This document shows positions 23,579 through 35,985 of a DNA stretch of 64,000 nt, piece by piece (within the stretch, counting starts at the first letter, position 1; every line of letters begins with the position of its first letter). The position numbers and the translations under genes are program-made. The notes below the pieces were generated by a model. The model made no database searches, had not been told where the DNA came from, and saw only the letters and a list, made by a program, of their open reading frames with translations. Source of the DNA: Tricholoma matsutake (taxonomy: Eukaryota > Basidiomycota > Agaricomycetes > Agaricales > Tricholomataceae); NCBI GenBank assembly GCA_026075535.2, contig AP026547.1:4092001-4156000 (forward strand), read 5' to 3'.

Positions 23579-25004
23579 ATGGCTGCATCGCTGTGGAACG
23601 ATCTACTTCATCTTCTGAAATCTCTCTGCCAGTGGGTCTTTTGCTGGAAACTTGGCCATCGCCGCTCCAAACGTAGCTCCACGACTGTTCTTCCTATCGC
23701 ATCACCCTCTACAATGATTGCTCAAGGAATCACTATAAACATTTGCGCTCCTCCCGAAGACTTACTGGCGGTAAACGTACCTTCGATTGTCAATCTTCCT
23801 GATAGTGTGTATGACAAGCGACCGTCAGAGAACCAGGCTCACTCATTTCGGTCCAGATCCTCAGATTTTAGGCAAGAAAGAGCTCCTGGGATACTCTAAT
23901 TCATCTCGCGTCAAGCCCAGACATCAAGACGAAAAGCAACTAACGGGTCATTCCGTTTCAGAGCCCTCCATTCCCAGTATACGTGTCCAAAATCGGGAGA
24001 ATACGCAATCCAAGTTGTCTGACATGCAGCCGTTGTCAAGCAAGCCTGTCTCTACTGTCTCCCCGTCGTCATCTGTACCTCTTGCTCTAGACACTTACGC
24101 TACTACTTCACCTTTCATGGAACCGTCTTCCACACCTTCCAACCCTTTGCTTGAAGCCCTTTCCCAGGAATTTACTGTTTTTCTCCGACACGGTGAACTT
24201 GTTGGATCGCATGAATGTCCTCGACCTAACCTTGGCCAAGATGTTGGCAGCGGAGAAAGGCAAGACTTCCCGGGCCCCTCGATCTTCGAGTCCTCCACGG
24301 AGGTTCCTAAGTCAACCTTCGAGCCCATTAGATATGCCCCCAGTGCCCTTTCCGCCGTCTCCGAATGCAATTTCTGGGACATCCCCTCCGACGACCCCGC
24401 ACGGATGGTTCCCTTGCCTTTATTCACAAGCACCCCGCCTAAACCTTGCTCGCGGCTCTCGACAGATCAGACTAATACGCGCCTCAGCCTTCTTCCTTAC
24501 ACAGACCTCTTCGACTTTTCGATGTACAACTCAAGAGTATCACAGGATGATTGCGACGGATTTTATTTTGGTCGCTTGCCCCCTGATATAACGACTCCTT
24601 TGTCACCCGCTACTGAACCAAATCCCACATCGCAGGTTTCTGAGATCGCCTATCGAGACCGATACCGCAATTCTGCCTACTCCAAGCCCACTGGACCATA
24701 TAATCCAGCATCGACGCCCGTCAAAGTGGTACCAGCATCAAATCGCTTTTCTTCGTCTGTCCGCAAGCGCCTCAGGGATATATCATTGAATTCCATCGCC
24801 TTCAATTCTCCGCTCACCAAACGGATAAGTGCCAACGACGTTTGCGATTCGTCCTTTTCAATGTATTCCCAGTCTTCTGCGCCGTCTGTGGATCTCAGCA
24901 CGAAGTCTCTCGAAGACATAACTACGTGTTTGCACTCGGCCTGTGACAATTTATCGAGGTGTATATGGACTGACGAGGAGTTCATGAAGCTAGTTTTGGA
25001 GTAA
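23579..25004 (+). CDS. Ser/Pro-rich protein of unknown function
   Basis: Two exons, 23579-23804 and 23872-25004, with a 67-nt intron (GTGTGT...TTTTAG) that restores phase and gives 452 aa. The start ATG 23579 follows a pyrimidine-rich leader. The N-terminus is Trp/Leu/Cys-rich (MAASLWNDLLHLLKSLCQWV) and could associate with membrane. The body is Ser/Pro/Thr-rich and probably disordered. Near the C-terminus there is a basic patch (VRKRLRDISLNS) and an acidic end (WTDEEFMKLVLE). I do not recognise the family. Single exons without stops and good splice sites support a real gene. Confidence 0.65.
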
Positions 25005-25573
25005 GCGATGTATGTATCCACGCGTCAGCTAATACTAGGTACTGCAACATTGAATATCCGTGTCTGTGCTTTGGAGCGGCAGTGGAATGAAGGCTCGGTT
25101 AACCCTCATCAGCAAGTTCTGTTTGTGTCAGCGTGCTATGGACCTATAAGCTCAGGGGACCGCACTAGCCGACCTAGACTTGTCTCATCAGTTGCATAAA
25201 AGTAACCGGACAAGTGGTGGTAGTTGGGGTCAAGTTGTATCTCGCCATCATGTTAATTTACATAAATATTGTCTGACGCGCTGTGCCTTGTTTGGCGTTT
25301 CCGACTCTGACCGCGAACTAGTGCACCATGAGGTCCTGGGGCAAATCGTTACATTCTCTTTCAAGATGTCATAGAACCAACTTAAAAAGTAGAAAGTAGA
25401 AAGTTCTGTGTTCTCCATCTCTGTGTCTCCTTAAAACCTGACGCTGGCACGCAGTTGTGTCGCAACTTCCCTTACACTGGCATAGGTTCTATTCGAGTGA
25501 GAGGAATGCAATAGAGCTTGACTATACAGCATACACCCAATGGCAATGAAACCAATCGCCCTCTCGTCATCCT
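25005..25573. other. Intergenic, no gene seen
   Basis: The 3' flank of the Ser/Pro-rich gene leads into a repeat block. No conserved motif was found. Confidence 0.35.
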
Positions 25574-25804
25574 TCATGGCTTGTTGTTTGTCTTCACTTT
25601 CTTGCCAAGCCCGGTTCCCTCAAGGTGTATCCATCTGCTAATGCCTGTGCCACCTGCACCCTGAATGAGCATGAGGAGCTGTACAGGATGCTGTCCAGTT
25701 AAATAGGCATTCAAATGGTGAGCAATAACATCATGTGCCCTTCTCTGGTCCCATTTAAATTTGTCTAGCTCTAGCCTCTCCTCCACAACCACTTGAGCGA
25801 CCGG
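25574..25804 (-). pseudogene. Helitron 2 helicase fragment with altered Walker A
   Basis: A minus-strand segment typical of the start of a Helitron helicase domain: FKWDQRRAHDVIAHHLNAYL then QLLMLIQGAGGTGISR. The Walker A lysine is replaced (GTGIS where GTGKS is expected), so ATP binding would be lost. Similarity fades right after it, and the upstream side is cut by repeat C2 at 25805. The rest of the gene continues from 26840. Confidence 0.6.
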
Positions 25805-26839
25805 TGATGATACTCGACCAGGAAACCCAAACAAAACCCACAATAAGGGCTCGAATGGTATAACACTAGTTAGAGGAAGGTTGTGAGGTGGTACTAAATA
25901 TCACTGCTGTTACCCAAGGCTATGAAAATGACTCTAGAGGGTATCTGATGAAGTTTGATGAAGTTTGAGAGTATTCGAAGCACTGCAATGATGTCTGATA
26001 GAAGTTCAATAAAGATCGAAAGCATACGAAGCGCTGCGATGATGTTTGAGGGAAAGTTTAATGAAGTTCAGGAGTGTACAAAGAGGTGTGATGGAGTTTG
26101 AAGAAGTTTGACGAGGTGCGATGATGTTTGAAGTAGTTCAACAAGGTGCAATGATGTTCGAAGTAGTTCGAAGGACTTTATAGAAGATGAGGACGCTTTC
26201 GACAATGGCTGAGGATAGACTATAGGAATGTAGAAAGGCGTTGAGAGGGGATAGACAGTATGCGATAGTTTCGAGAAGCTAGTATGAAGAGTTCGAGGAA
26301 ATTCAGTGTAAAACACTGAACTTTGAGACTAAGTCGAGATGCTTGGACTCAAGAGAATGGCTCTTAAATCAGACGATTGGTGTGAGAGGACAATGTATTC
26401 TGTTCTTCTAAGTAGCTAGTACCAGGCTATATATGTTTTGGAGAAATAATACTAAAAAGGAAATAAAACATGAGGAATACATGAGGCAAGATATAAAACA
26501 ATAGAGAATCTTTGCAAATCATAGAATAAATGAAAGAAGATGAGAAGGGAAACATATAGAGTCATGATTTATCATGGGTACCTGTCCCCATTGATCCAAT
26601 GTATCATCAAGATGTCAAAGCACCACAATCGCATCCTGAAATCCTGTCATTGTGTCTCCTCGTGTCCGGTGGTGCTTGATATGCGATGCACTAACTCTTA
26701 CAAGGTGTGCTGCATGTATCCAAAGGGCGGTGCGATAGGTGTACAGCGGCCAAAGGCATTCAAAGTGCTGCGAAGTCGTTTGAGATCATTTGAAGTCATT
26801 TGAAGTCGTTTGAGATTGTTCGAAGTCATTCAAAGTCGT
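25805..26839. repeat. Interspersed LTR-like repeat, copy C2, with TTYGAAGT-type tandem motifs
   Basis: Starts tgatgatactcgacc, like copy C1. It contains many degenerate repeats of gaagtagttcgaag and ttgaagtcgttt (about 25930-26170 and 26755-26865). It interrupts Helitron 2 between the central region and the helicase. The exact right edge and any target duplication were not resolved. Confidence 0.45.
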
Positions 26840-29800
26840 TCAAAATTGTTTGAAGTAGTTTTGGAGTGGTGTTGTGGGGTTTGTAGGGGTTGGGAGCGTG
26901 CATGCTGATGTGTTGATGCCTCTGGAGACGTTCCCAGAGCTTAGAGCACACAGTGGACCTATCACTGGTTGGATAGTGCTTGAAATTCTGGAAGCATTCT
27001 CATAGCACATACTGCTATCGTCATTCATAGTTGGACCAGGGACTGGCTGACTGGTTCTCTTGATATTCTGCAGAGTTGTCTCCCACTGGTAATGAACTTG
27101 CAAGTCTTCACTGCTGGCTTGTGCAGCCATAGCCCTGAAAGCAGTGCTGAAAGTTTCACTTGAGAAAATGCCAACTTCTTCTGCTATGACCATAGCAACA
27201 TCAGCATACCGAACATCACACTTGTCCCACATCCTGTTTTGAGCATAGTTAACATCTTCTTCTGTGAAATGGACCGCCAGCCATGCTGTTTTGTCAAACA
27301 GTTCCTCTGTGGTTGGGACTGCTCCCTTGTCATCCTCATTGCTCGCTTGCCTGGCCTGCTCATCAAAGGCATGGTCAGAGCACTGGTAGTAGTACTGGAT
27401 ATTGTCAATTCTAAAGATGGTCTCAGGTGAAGCTGCACAGTGAAAATGCTCAAAAACCTGTCTGAAGGTTTCAGTGGCTCCCTTCAGCTGAAGAAGTGAG
27501 GCCCATGGTTGCAGCAATGACAACATACAGGCAGCATAGAGCTCATGGTCTTCCCCTCGATCCTTCTGGGAAACCATCTGCTGATGAAATTAGGGAGCAT
27601 CTCATGTCCCTCAGACCTGAGGATGTGGCAATGGTCCTTTCACCCACTGTCAAGCTTGTAGGAAACTTGTGGATTCAGTCTTCTGCCCCTCCTCATGCTC
27701 ACCTCTGTGTCCTCATCACCTACCTCTGGCATGTCACCTTCATATGTGTTTACTATGAAATCCAAAAAGGAGAAAGTGAGCAGTGTGTCTCCACGGTCCA
27801 TGTAATCCCTGAGCTGATCTTGCAATACCAGTTTCTCTCTGAGTCTCTGACAAGTGACAGTGGAATGTTGTCCCCCTATTTGGTGTGTCAGTGACCGCTT
27901 CAAACAAGTGCTTTGTGTTGATGTATGGTTGTGGTCTCTGTGGTGTCTTGTTCCCCTGTTACGAGCTCAGCAGCATGGGACCTAACAAGTTGGTAAGTAT
28001 CTAGTAGTCAAGCCAGGCAAAGATCTGACCATTTCAGGTTCAGTTCTCGAAAGCTCTTTTTCAGAGCTCAAACAATGTTGTCCCAATAGATGGGTACATA
28101 GTTGTGGGAGAGATAGCGGTCACCCCAGCCCATGAGGTAACTCTGAACCTCAGGGGCGCTGAACTCCTGTTGATGAGTGAGTGTATTGGCACATTGTTGA
28201 ATAAGTTTCTTGTTCACATCAACACAGTTGGTATTGTACTTCTCTTGCCTTGTATGATATACTACCTGGGTTGCCAGCAGGGCAAATGTGTTTGAAGATT
28301 TTGTCTGCTTCTTGGGTGTGTAATTTGAAATGTAGAAGGACATATTTTTAGTGTCCTCACCATTGGTAATCAGCTTGATATCGTGGTTCGCTCACAAACA
28401 GTGAAGCACAGCTGGGTTCCAGTTGTTTAAGTACCCATATGTGTGCCATGGACCCCACTGCCCCTTTTCATCAATCCAATCTTTTTTTGCGATTGGGAAG
28501 GGAGCCCAGCATTTGCACTGATGCACACACATGATGGGGGAATTGATGGGTTGGATGTGAGGGGTTATTAATAGATGAGTTGGTTGAGAAAGGTGTTTCA
28601 CACCACAAGTGTAGGTGGAATACCTAAGAGAACACAACTGGGGTCCCCTAGGTGTATATTTAAGTTTTATATACTATGTTACATATATTGTACATTGTTG
28701 TTACTGACACACTCATACATGCGCATACATATTGATGCATGCAAAATAAAATTCTCATGCTATCAAAGTGTAGCATAATTCGGCGTAATGTAGCATAATT
28801 CGACATAATAAAATAAAATGAAAATTTATTAAGTAATGGGGCTGTTTCCTAACATTATGCGAGGGAGTGGGGATGATTGTGAATATATAGATAAACAAAA
28901 AATCCTCCCTCTCACAAGATGCAAGAGGGAGTTTTATTTATATACATAAAAAGCTAACCCTCATGTTTGGCACAAGGGGGGAGGTAAAAACATGTAGAAA
29001 AAAATCCCTCCCCCATGCAAAATGGGGGAGGGGGGGGCACAATAATTAAAAGTACAAAAAAATCTCTCCATGCAAAGTGTGGGGGAGGGGGGGGAGGGGA
29101 TGCAGCCCTGCTGTGCTAGGTGTGTTGTCTGTCATTCCACCCATGATCCACCCCACAAGCAGTTGCTCATGAGGTTGGGGGTGGGTGGCTTATCATTGTT
29201 GTTGTTCACAATCAAACAGTTTTCAATGCTACACTGATGTACCTGCACTGCACATGCCAAACTTTCTTCTGTCTGTTTGAACTGCTGCTCTGTGTCTGCT
29301 GTGTGCAGATGGACAGGTCACACATATGTGAGCCCTTTTTTCTTTTCGATCTTTAACATGTCTGAAGGACTTTTGCCATCTAGGTCTGCATGAATTGTTG
29401 CTCTGATGAAAGCAGCAACATGATTCCTAAATTCTTCAGAACCCAGTGTGGCTTTCATGTCTGTAGCACATGGAGCACCATCTAACCAAAGGATCATATG
29501 GAGGTGGAGCATCCCATGTCCTTGTGCTTTGACAGTTCCAATGTAGGCAGCAATTTTGCTGAAAATACCTTCCTTCCTTTGGATTTTCTTATGTGCTTTT
29601 CCTGCATCAATGCCAAACAGAACTCTTAGCACCAGCACAATTGTGAAGTGAAAAAACTTGGCTGCTGCAAATGGGTCTGCAGCTATCATTATAGCCCTGT
29701 CTGTGGCACCAGGGCCATCCATTGCAGCAAAAGCATCCATATCAATTTCTTGACCTGCAAACACCTGTGTGACTGGGTCATGCATGTCAGACAGATTGAG

Positions 29801-31485
29801 GGTTACCCACAATGACGGGGGACCTTTCATCACAGTTGTAGACCAAATCTTGGACCGAATCTGGGTTCGTGATTTGTCTGTACCCATAACATTGGAGTGG
29901 ACTGCAGTTATTTGCGAGTGTAACACCCTAACCCCAGGGTTGGAAAATGGAAGCCTCCTGGTTTCTTCAGCACTCGCTTGCTTGAGATCTGCTGGTGTTA
30001 ACTTAGCAATGATGGGTTCCAATGCACGAAAACTGGAATGGTTGATTTGTAATGCAGCAGAGTGACATACCTGCCACTTTTGTATCACTCCGAAAACTTG
30101 GAAAAACAAAGTGGAAATCTTTAATGAACCTGTGGTCAGTGTATTGCAGTGCCCAGTGCACATGCTTCTCATATGGAACAATGGGATCATGAGCAACTTC
30201 AAAGCCACCTTTGCCATAGGGGAACAACACCGGAAAAGCCCCTAACAGATGATTGGAATCACAGGGGCCACCATCAAACCACTCCCCAGTTGCGAAGTTG
30301 ACTCATGGGTACTCATTTACAAATGCACTGCTCCATTGGATGGTGAAATCTGGGGTGGGTGCATGCACGGTATTGGAGAGGGCATGTGCAAGAATGTCGC
30401 TATATGGAACATCTGTTGCAGCCACATTGACAATGCCCATAGCCTGGAAGGGAATGATTGCAGGCTCTGCCTATGATATGACACCTTTACCTGAAGATGT
30501 GGAGAGCCAGTGCTTACCTGCTTGTATATCTGGTTCCAGTTCCTCTTCAGTCTGCAGATCCAATTCCATGACTCCTGGGTTATAATGTCATCAACATATC
30601 CCATCCCACAACTGTAACATACACACCTGCTGCAGCTGCTGCCAGCACAAAATCTGGGTTATCGTCATCATCTTCTGGAACATATGATGCATGTTCTGAT
30701 GCCAACAAAGCAGTATCACTTGACATCTTTGTGATTAAAAGTGACTCTTGTGGAACACCATCAACGGGAAGCAGGTCCAGCTTCTCCTGTGAGATTTCGA
30801 TGTTGGTGTACAAAGGATTGTTTTCTCTTAGCCAAACCAAAGCATCGAGCACCCATTGTCAGTGCACACAGAAGAAATCAGGAAGAGTGCACTCCCAGAT
30901 TCCCATTGGTCCAACGAACATAATGCCGATGGTTGCTGCAAGCAGTTGGGGCAGTCATGGCATCATCTCACCTGACACCATGTCACCAAGGTCATCAATG
31001 TTGAGCTTGTATGTAGACACATTGCCTCATAGACCACTGTTCATCGTCTTCTTATCCCAGAAACTAGCGCCTTTGTTCTTGGGAAACATCTTGACTATAT
31101 ATGCTGCAGGGAAATATCATGCAATCAAGATCCATTCCGGCAAAGTCAGGATAGCTAACTGGAAGGGAACTTCACCAATCCAGAGGCTGTTCACTAGTGC
31201 TAAAGGGGGGTGCTTCGACAATTCAAGGTGCCATTCACATTCCCTGCACAGATGTCCCTGACTGTCCTTGGTTAAGGCTGCATTGTAGAGAAGAAGACCT
31301 GCTGTCAACTTGTGTGCATTGTGATGCTCAGTAGGAATCAACAGGCTAGAGTTTGGCAAGTCTTTAACAGCCCATTTAGAAGTGCACTGGGTGTTGCCAC
31401 ATTTTTGGTACTCAGTGTGGCAGCCTTTTTTTTTGAATATCCATAAGCAAGGTTTACGCTGGCACTTGCAACAGCACCACAGCAA
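26840..31485 (-). pseudogene. Helitron 2 RepHel, N-terminal, Rep (HUH) and central region
   Basis: A Helitron family distinct from Helitron 1. Minus-strand blocks in order: a Cys-rich start followed by LCRECEWHLELSK and ALVNSLWIGEVPFQL (31485-31117); ALVWLRENNPLYTNIEIS (30852-30580); PPSLWVTLNLSDMHDPV and the HUH-type GHGMLHLHMILWLDG (30217-29318), with HLH as the metal-binding pair; AKKDWIDEKGQWGPWHTYGY (28637-28392); NYTPKKQTKSSN and SYLMGWGDRYLSHNYVPIYW (28343-28068); DYMDRGD (27903-27640); and GEDHELYAACMLSLLQPWAS (27577). Frame changes and stops are frequent, and a palindrome-bearing insert splits it at about 28640-29310. Not functional. Confidence 0.75.
28640..29310. repeat. AT-rich insert with G/C hairpins inside Helitron 2
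   Basis: Coding similarity stops at both edges. The insert holds short inverted pairs such as ctccctctcacaag...agggag and cctcccccatgcaaaatggg, and a larger palindrome at about 29138-29190 (ccaccccacaagcagttgct with its near-complement). Similar pieces recur at 59300-59830. It looks MITE-like, but no TSD was found. Confidence 0.4.
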
Positions 31486-31499
31486 TTGAGCAAATCACA

Positions 31500-32103
31500 A
31501 AGACATTCAAAGGACAGAATGCCAAAGGAATGTTAGCAAAAACAGTGACCACTGGAGTCACTGCAAGTCTCGTCGAGGGGATGACACTTCACTCATGGGT
31601 GGGCATCCCACATAATATCAACAGCACGCAGACTGCTAGCAAGAAGACATGCGACACAAGGCTGGCAAACATCTCAGGAAAACTGTGCCATCTGTCATCA
31701 TCTTCTGGCCATTGCATTGCACATTTCCTCAATTCCCAGGACTGCAGGAAGGGCTGATCCCAATTTTTCCTGCTGAAAGAAAATTTATGGTACAGGGGCA
31801 CAGCGGCGGCAAGATCAAGGTGACACAAAGGCAATTAGGGCTCACAGTGGGTTACACTTTTCACAGATTACAAGGCTCAGGGACAGACACTGGAGCATGT
31901 CATTGTCGACCTCACCAAACTGCCAAGGGGGAGCATCACACCTTTTGGAGCCTACATTGCCCTTTCCTGCAGTAGGGGCAGATACAATCAAACTGTTGCA
32001 AGATTTCAATGATACACCACCCCTGGCAGATGTTGTATGAATGTATGAAGAGGACCAGAGACTGCGAGGGCTCATGGCTGAGACAGAAAAGTGGAAGATT
32101 TAA
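31500..32103 (+). pseudogene. Helitron helicase C-terminal part, inverted relative to Helitron 2 Rep
   Basis: On the plus strand: TVTTGVTASLVEGMTLHSW (motif Ia region), then GLQEGLIPIFPAERKF and KVTQRQLGLTVGYTFHRLQ, and in the next frame YKAQGQTLEHVIVDL, GSITPFGAYIALS and the tail LLQDFNDTPPLADVV. This is the order of the last third of a Helitron helicase. It lies head to head with the N-terminus of the minus-strand Rep gene. A central helicase portion is missing and at least one frameshift and one stop (after ADVV) are present. Confidence 0.65.
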
Positions 32104-33402
32104 GGAGGATGCAACAGGTAGAAATGTAGCAACATACTAGAAGATGGGTGATGGTGCATTACACGTAAACAATAACTGAAGAATGTGGTTGGATGAGATG
32201 ATAAGTAAGAAAAGAGCAGCATCACAAAGACATGAAGGAAATCAAATGAAAAGTTTGAATGGTGAACATAAGTCCCACAGGATTTTGATGACACACTGTC
32301 GGTGACGTACCTCTTGCAGATGTTGTAGGAAGGAGAGCAGAAAATGCCAGAAATAGCAGCTGAGATGGAAAAGCAGAAGAGTTAGGAAGGAAGGAACAAG
32401 TAGCAACATAGTGACAGACCATAAATGTCACTCCCCAATCGATTTCTATTGCCCAAAAGCCTCTATTGGCATTGCAAGTGATGCTTGAACAAGGCTTCAT
32501 GAAAATGGCTGATGATGTTTTACACATAATTGATAACTGGAAAACAGGGTTGGACGAGGCACTGAGGGGCAAAAAGCCAGCATTACTCACCCATAATTTC
32601 CTGCACAACTCAACAAGACAATCCAAGAAAACAAGGAGAGACTGTGACGAGAGCCAATTGGCACTACAAGAAAGCAAAACAAGAAAACCAAATGACTCGA
32701 AGTCAGGACTTGGTCTAGTGACCAACTCGAAGTCAAAGGACACTCAGAATAATGACCGACTTGAAGTCAGAAGTCGTTGAACCATGACTGACTCAAAGTC
32801 AGAGGTCATGGAAGGAGAAAGACCGTGACATCAAACAAATACTCAGAACAACCAAACAACAAAAGTGACTGGTCTTTTAAAGAGTATAGCAGAAAGTGCC
32901 ATGGATAGCAGCTGAGACAGAAAAGCAGAAGAGTGAGGAAGGAAGGAAGGAACAAGTGGCAATGTAACAACATACCGGAAATGTCGCTCTGCAATCAAGT
33001 TCTATTGCGAGAAAGCCTCTATCAGTATTGCAAGTGGCGCTCAAACAAGGGTTCATGGAAATGGGTAATGATGTTTTACACATAATCGATAACTGGAAAA
33101 CAGGGTTGGACGAGGCATCACTCACCCATAATTTTCTGCACAACTCAAGATGACAATCCAAGAAAACAAGGAGAGACCCTGACAGGAACCAATTGGCACT
33201 AAAAAAAAGAAAACCAACAAAACCAAATGATGGGAAGTCAGAACTTGGTCTAGTGACTGACTCAAAGTCAGAAGCCATGGAGGGTGAAAGATTGTGACAG
33301 CATGACAGAAACTGAATGAAAATGTTGAGAAGCACCGCAGCAGCATCAATGAATAAGTGCTCAGAACAACCAATGATGAAAGCGACTCAGACTGGTCTTC
33401 TA
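32072..33402 (+). repeat. Tandem duplication of the helicase tail region, period about 552 bp
   Basis: Two long copies, 32336-32887 and 32888-33402, align over most of their length (agcagctgaga, ttttacacataat, aactggaaaacagggttgga and accaaatga recur in register). A shorter earlier copy begins near 32072 (atggctgagacagaaaag). The repeated part reads MKMADDVLHIIDNWKTGLDE in copy 1, so it duplicates helicase tail coding sequence. Confidence 0.75.
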
Positions 33403-35353
33403 ACATTCACTTTCCCAGGCCCACCCAAAATACACTGGCTGCCGGACAACCGGACTTTGTATGTGTTTTGAAATGCATGACACAGCTTATTGTCGGGGGG
33501 AGAGACCTTGCAAGCAAGGTAATTGCATTGAGAAAGTTGCAGCAGTTATTGCTCTGCTCAATCCTTTAGTAGTTCCCTTCATTTTGCATGTCTCATTTCA
33601 TGCAAAAGTAATAAGATGAACTACCTGGGCCATGACTGGCCCACTTCCCAGGTTTTGTCAGTTTGGCAGTCACCATCAAAATGCATTCACATGAGGTGCC
33701 ACAGGATGCATACAACAATGGCACATATCTGAACTTCTTCCTAATACCCCAGATGGGCTACATGCCACATTTGAAGACTTAAAATAATCTACATTCACTT
33801 GTATCTCATCACATACCCTTAGGTGGTCCAGTACCTGACCTTTGATAGTACACCAGTTCATATGGTCAAAGAAATTGACAGACATATCTCTTCTAGTTCA
33901 TGCAATGTATGAAAATTTCTCTTTTCATCTTTGTCAGTCTTCACTGAACATCAAGGGTGCAGAGGAGGCAAAGTAGCCATGGCCCTTGTGCTCTCTTCAC
34001 TGGCCACTCTCTCTAATCTTATTATAACAGACATCACACCCACACAAACATCTCTTTCACCCTGTTTCATTAGTTATTTAAAAGTGATGGCCACCGTTGA
34101 GGATCCTACTTCTGGTGTGAGGACAAGAAAAGAGGTTGGAAGGATGTTGGCAGACATTGAAACAGTCTGTTCCTTGTGCTCCTTTTTTTTTTGACACACT
34201 CCTGACAGTGCATAGTGTCATTTGTCAATTCCTTTTGGAAAACTTGATCATTCCTTCTACCTCCAAGCCATTGCAAAAGACCATCAGTTTCCAGAGTTCC
34301 ATTCCTATTCTGATGGCAGCTGTCCCAGTGCTCGGTTTGTTTTTGTACACAAATGATGAAAAGAGAACATGGTATGGTTGAACATTGGTAGTAAAAGGGG
34401 CTTGAACTTGTGAGTGAGATTTTCTTCTGGGCATTATGAATGGACCATTACCTATGTTTCCCTAGCTACATAAATGACTTGAACACTCTTGAACATATCC
34501 TCACTCAAGATATTTTTTCCTCAAATGAGGTTGGAAATCCTTGATACTGGACATTGGGGTGGGTATGTTCCTCATTAATATTGTTGCATTCAGACAGTTA
34601 CCCATTGACCAATCATGTGTATCACTCTGACAACTTGACTTCACAGTACACACAGAACAACCTAATGAATTCAAGAAGAAGGTCATAGATTTCATTCTTG
34701 AAGACAGGCATGTTTACAAAGAAAAGCCAAAAATGTAATGTAAAGAATAACATTGCCTGGTAATTAAGTATATGTTTTTTGTGGATTCCATTACAATTAG
34801 AATAAGCATCCATGACACATCAGTAACAATACCATACCACAAATACAAGAAATGTAGGTGAGGTTCATTTGTCATCTATTCATAACAAGCGGTTACAAGC
34901 CATCAATCTTTCGGAATGGAGGTTGTGTATGCAGTATTACAGCCTTTCCAGAAAACCTTGACACTCTGTCAATGTTTTTCTCAGCTCTCGAGCAATATAA
35001 TAAATGAGTTGATATATGAGACAGTGATAACTGATTGATGGATTACCTAAAATGGATGGATGAGATCACACATTGTCAGCCCATCACAAATGTTGTTCAG
35101 CATGCATGTCGTATGTTCACCCACACTGCTTGCTGCAAATTGCCAGGATCCTTGAAAATATTATTTTGGTTCAACTGAGAGGACCTATAGTTTGTAAGCC
35201 TTCTTCGACTCGTCCTCAGGGCTAAATACCACATCATGTGCCAGGGTATGAACTTCCAATTTGTCCATTCATCCTAGTAGATCCTAGTCTCCCATAGTCA
35301 GACAACAATGATGTAGATGACAGTCGATCTACTTCAATTGTAGTCTGATCTAA
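33403..35353. other. Unassigned repeat-region sequence
   Basis: I found no family motif, tRNA or terminal-repeat structure. Short open frames at 33931-34381 lack any recognisable block. It may be unrecognised Helitron or transposon sequence, or decayed host DNA. Confidence 0.3.
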
Positions 35354-35542
35354 CGGAAGGAAGCTGGAGCCAACACTCAAGACTCATGGGCACAGAAACA
35401 TGTAAGGAACTTAGTATATCTCAAGGGGGGAAACTAAGATACAGTACAAGTACTCAAGTTATAGACTATATACTACTGGAATAACATGTGAGAATGAGTG
35501 CGGATGTAGATAAGGTTTGCTGATGTAAGAGACATTCTTACA
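35354..35542. repeat. LTR B1 (left)
   Basis: 189 bp. Its first base is c where the other copies have t. It ends attcttaca. It is closer to B2 than to A1 or A2 (for example atgggcacagaaac and gtagataaggtttgc are shared only by B1 and B2). Confidence 0.65.
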
Positions 35543-35744
35543 CTCTCTCATACTCCAAAAAAAATGACTGGGGGGGGGGAGGTGACGAGGTAAATGTGGT
35601 CATGGTAGTAATCCCAAATAACTTTACGTGTTCGCCAGAACACTGAGTCATAAGTGTGTTTACAATATTATGCTGACATTGGAGAGGCAAGGACAAGGAT
35701 GAGGATTGGCAAGGATGGGCGTGGTGGACGTGGATGGGGCTGGG

Positions 35745-35985
35745 ACTTGAATGGGGCTGGTGGCAGTGCTGGGGTTGTGGACAGTGCTGGTGACATTGAT
35801 GCTGGTGACATTGATGCTGGTGACATGGATGGTGACATGGATGCAGACGGGGCTGGTGACATGGACAGGAGATGTGGATGGGGCTGGTGATGTGGATGAG
35901 GCTGGTGATGTGGACAGGGGATGTGGATGGGGCTGGTGACATGGATGAGGCTGGTGACATGGACGAAGCTGGTGACATGGACAGG
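35745..35985. repeat. Degenerate tandem repeats ggtgacatggatgaggct type
   Basis: About a dozen imperfect copies of an 18-21 bp unit (ctggtgacatggac(a/g) variants) in LTR element copy B. The same motif occurs in copy A near 12360-12430. Confidence 0.7.

Noticed and set aside
19048..26839. C1 and C2 as two LTRs of one element spanning ALG2 and neighbours
   Set aside because: The segment between holds intact host genes with introns and no retroelement genes, and edge duplications do not match. More likely two independent insertions.
33931..34381. Overlapping open frames as a possible gene
   Set aside because: No recognisable motif, no splice pattern and low-complexity ends.
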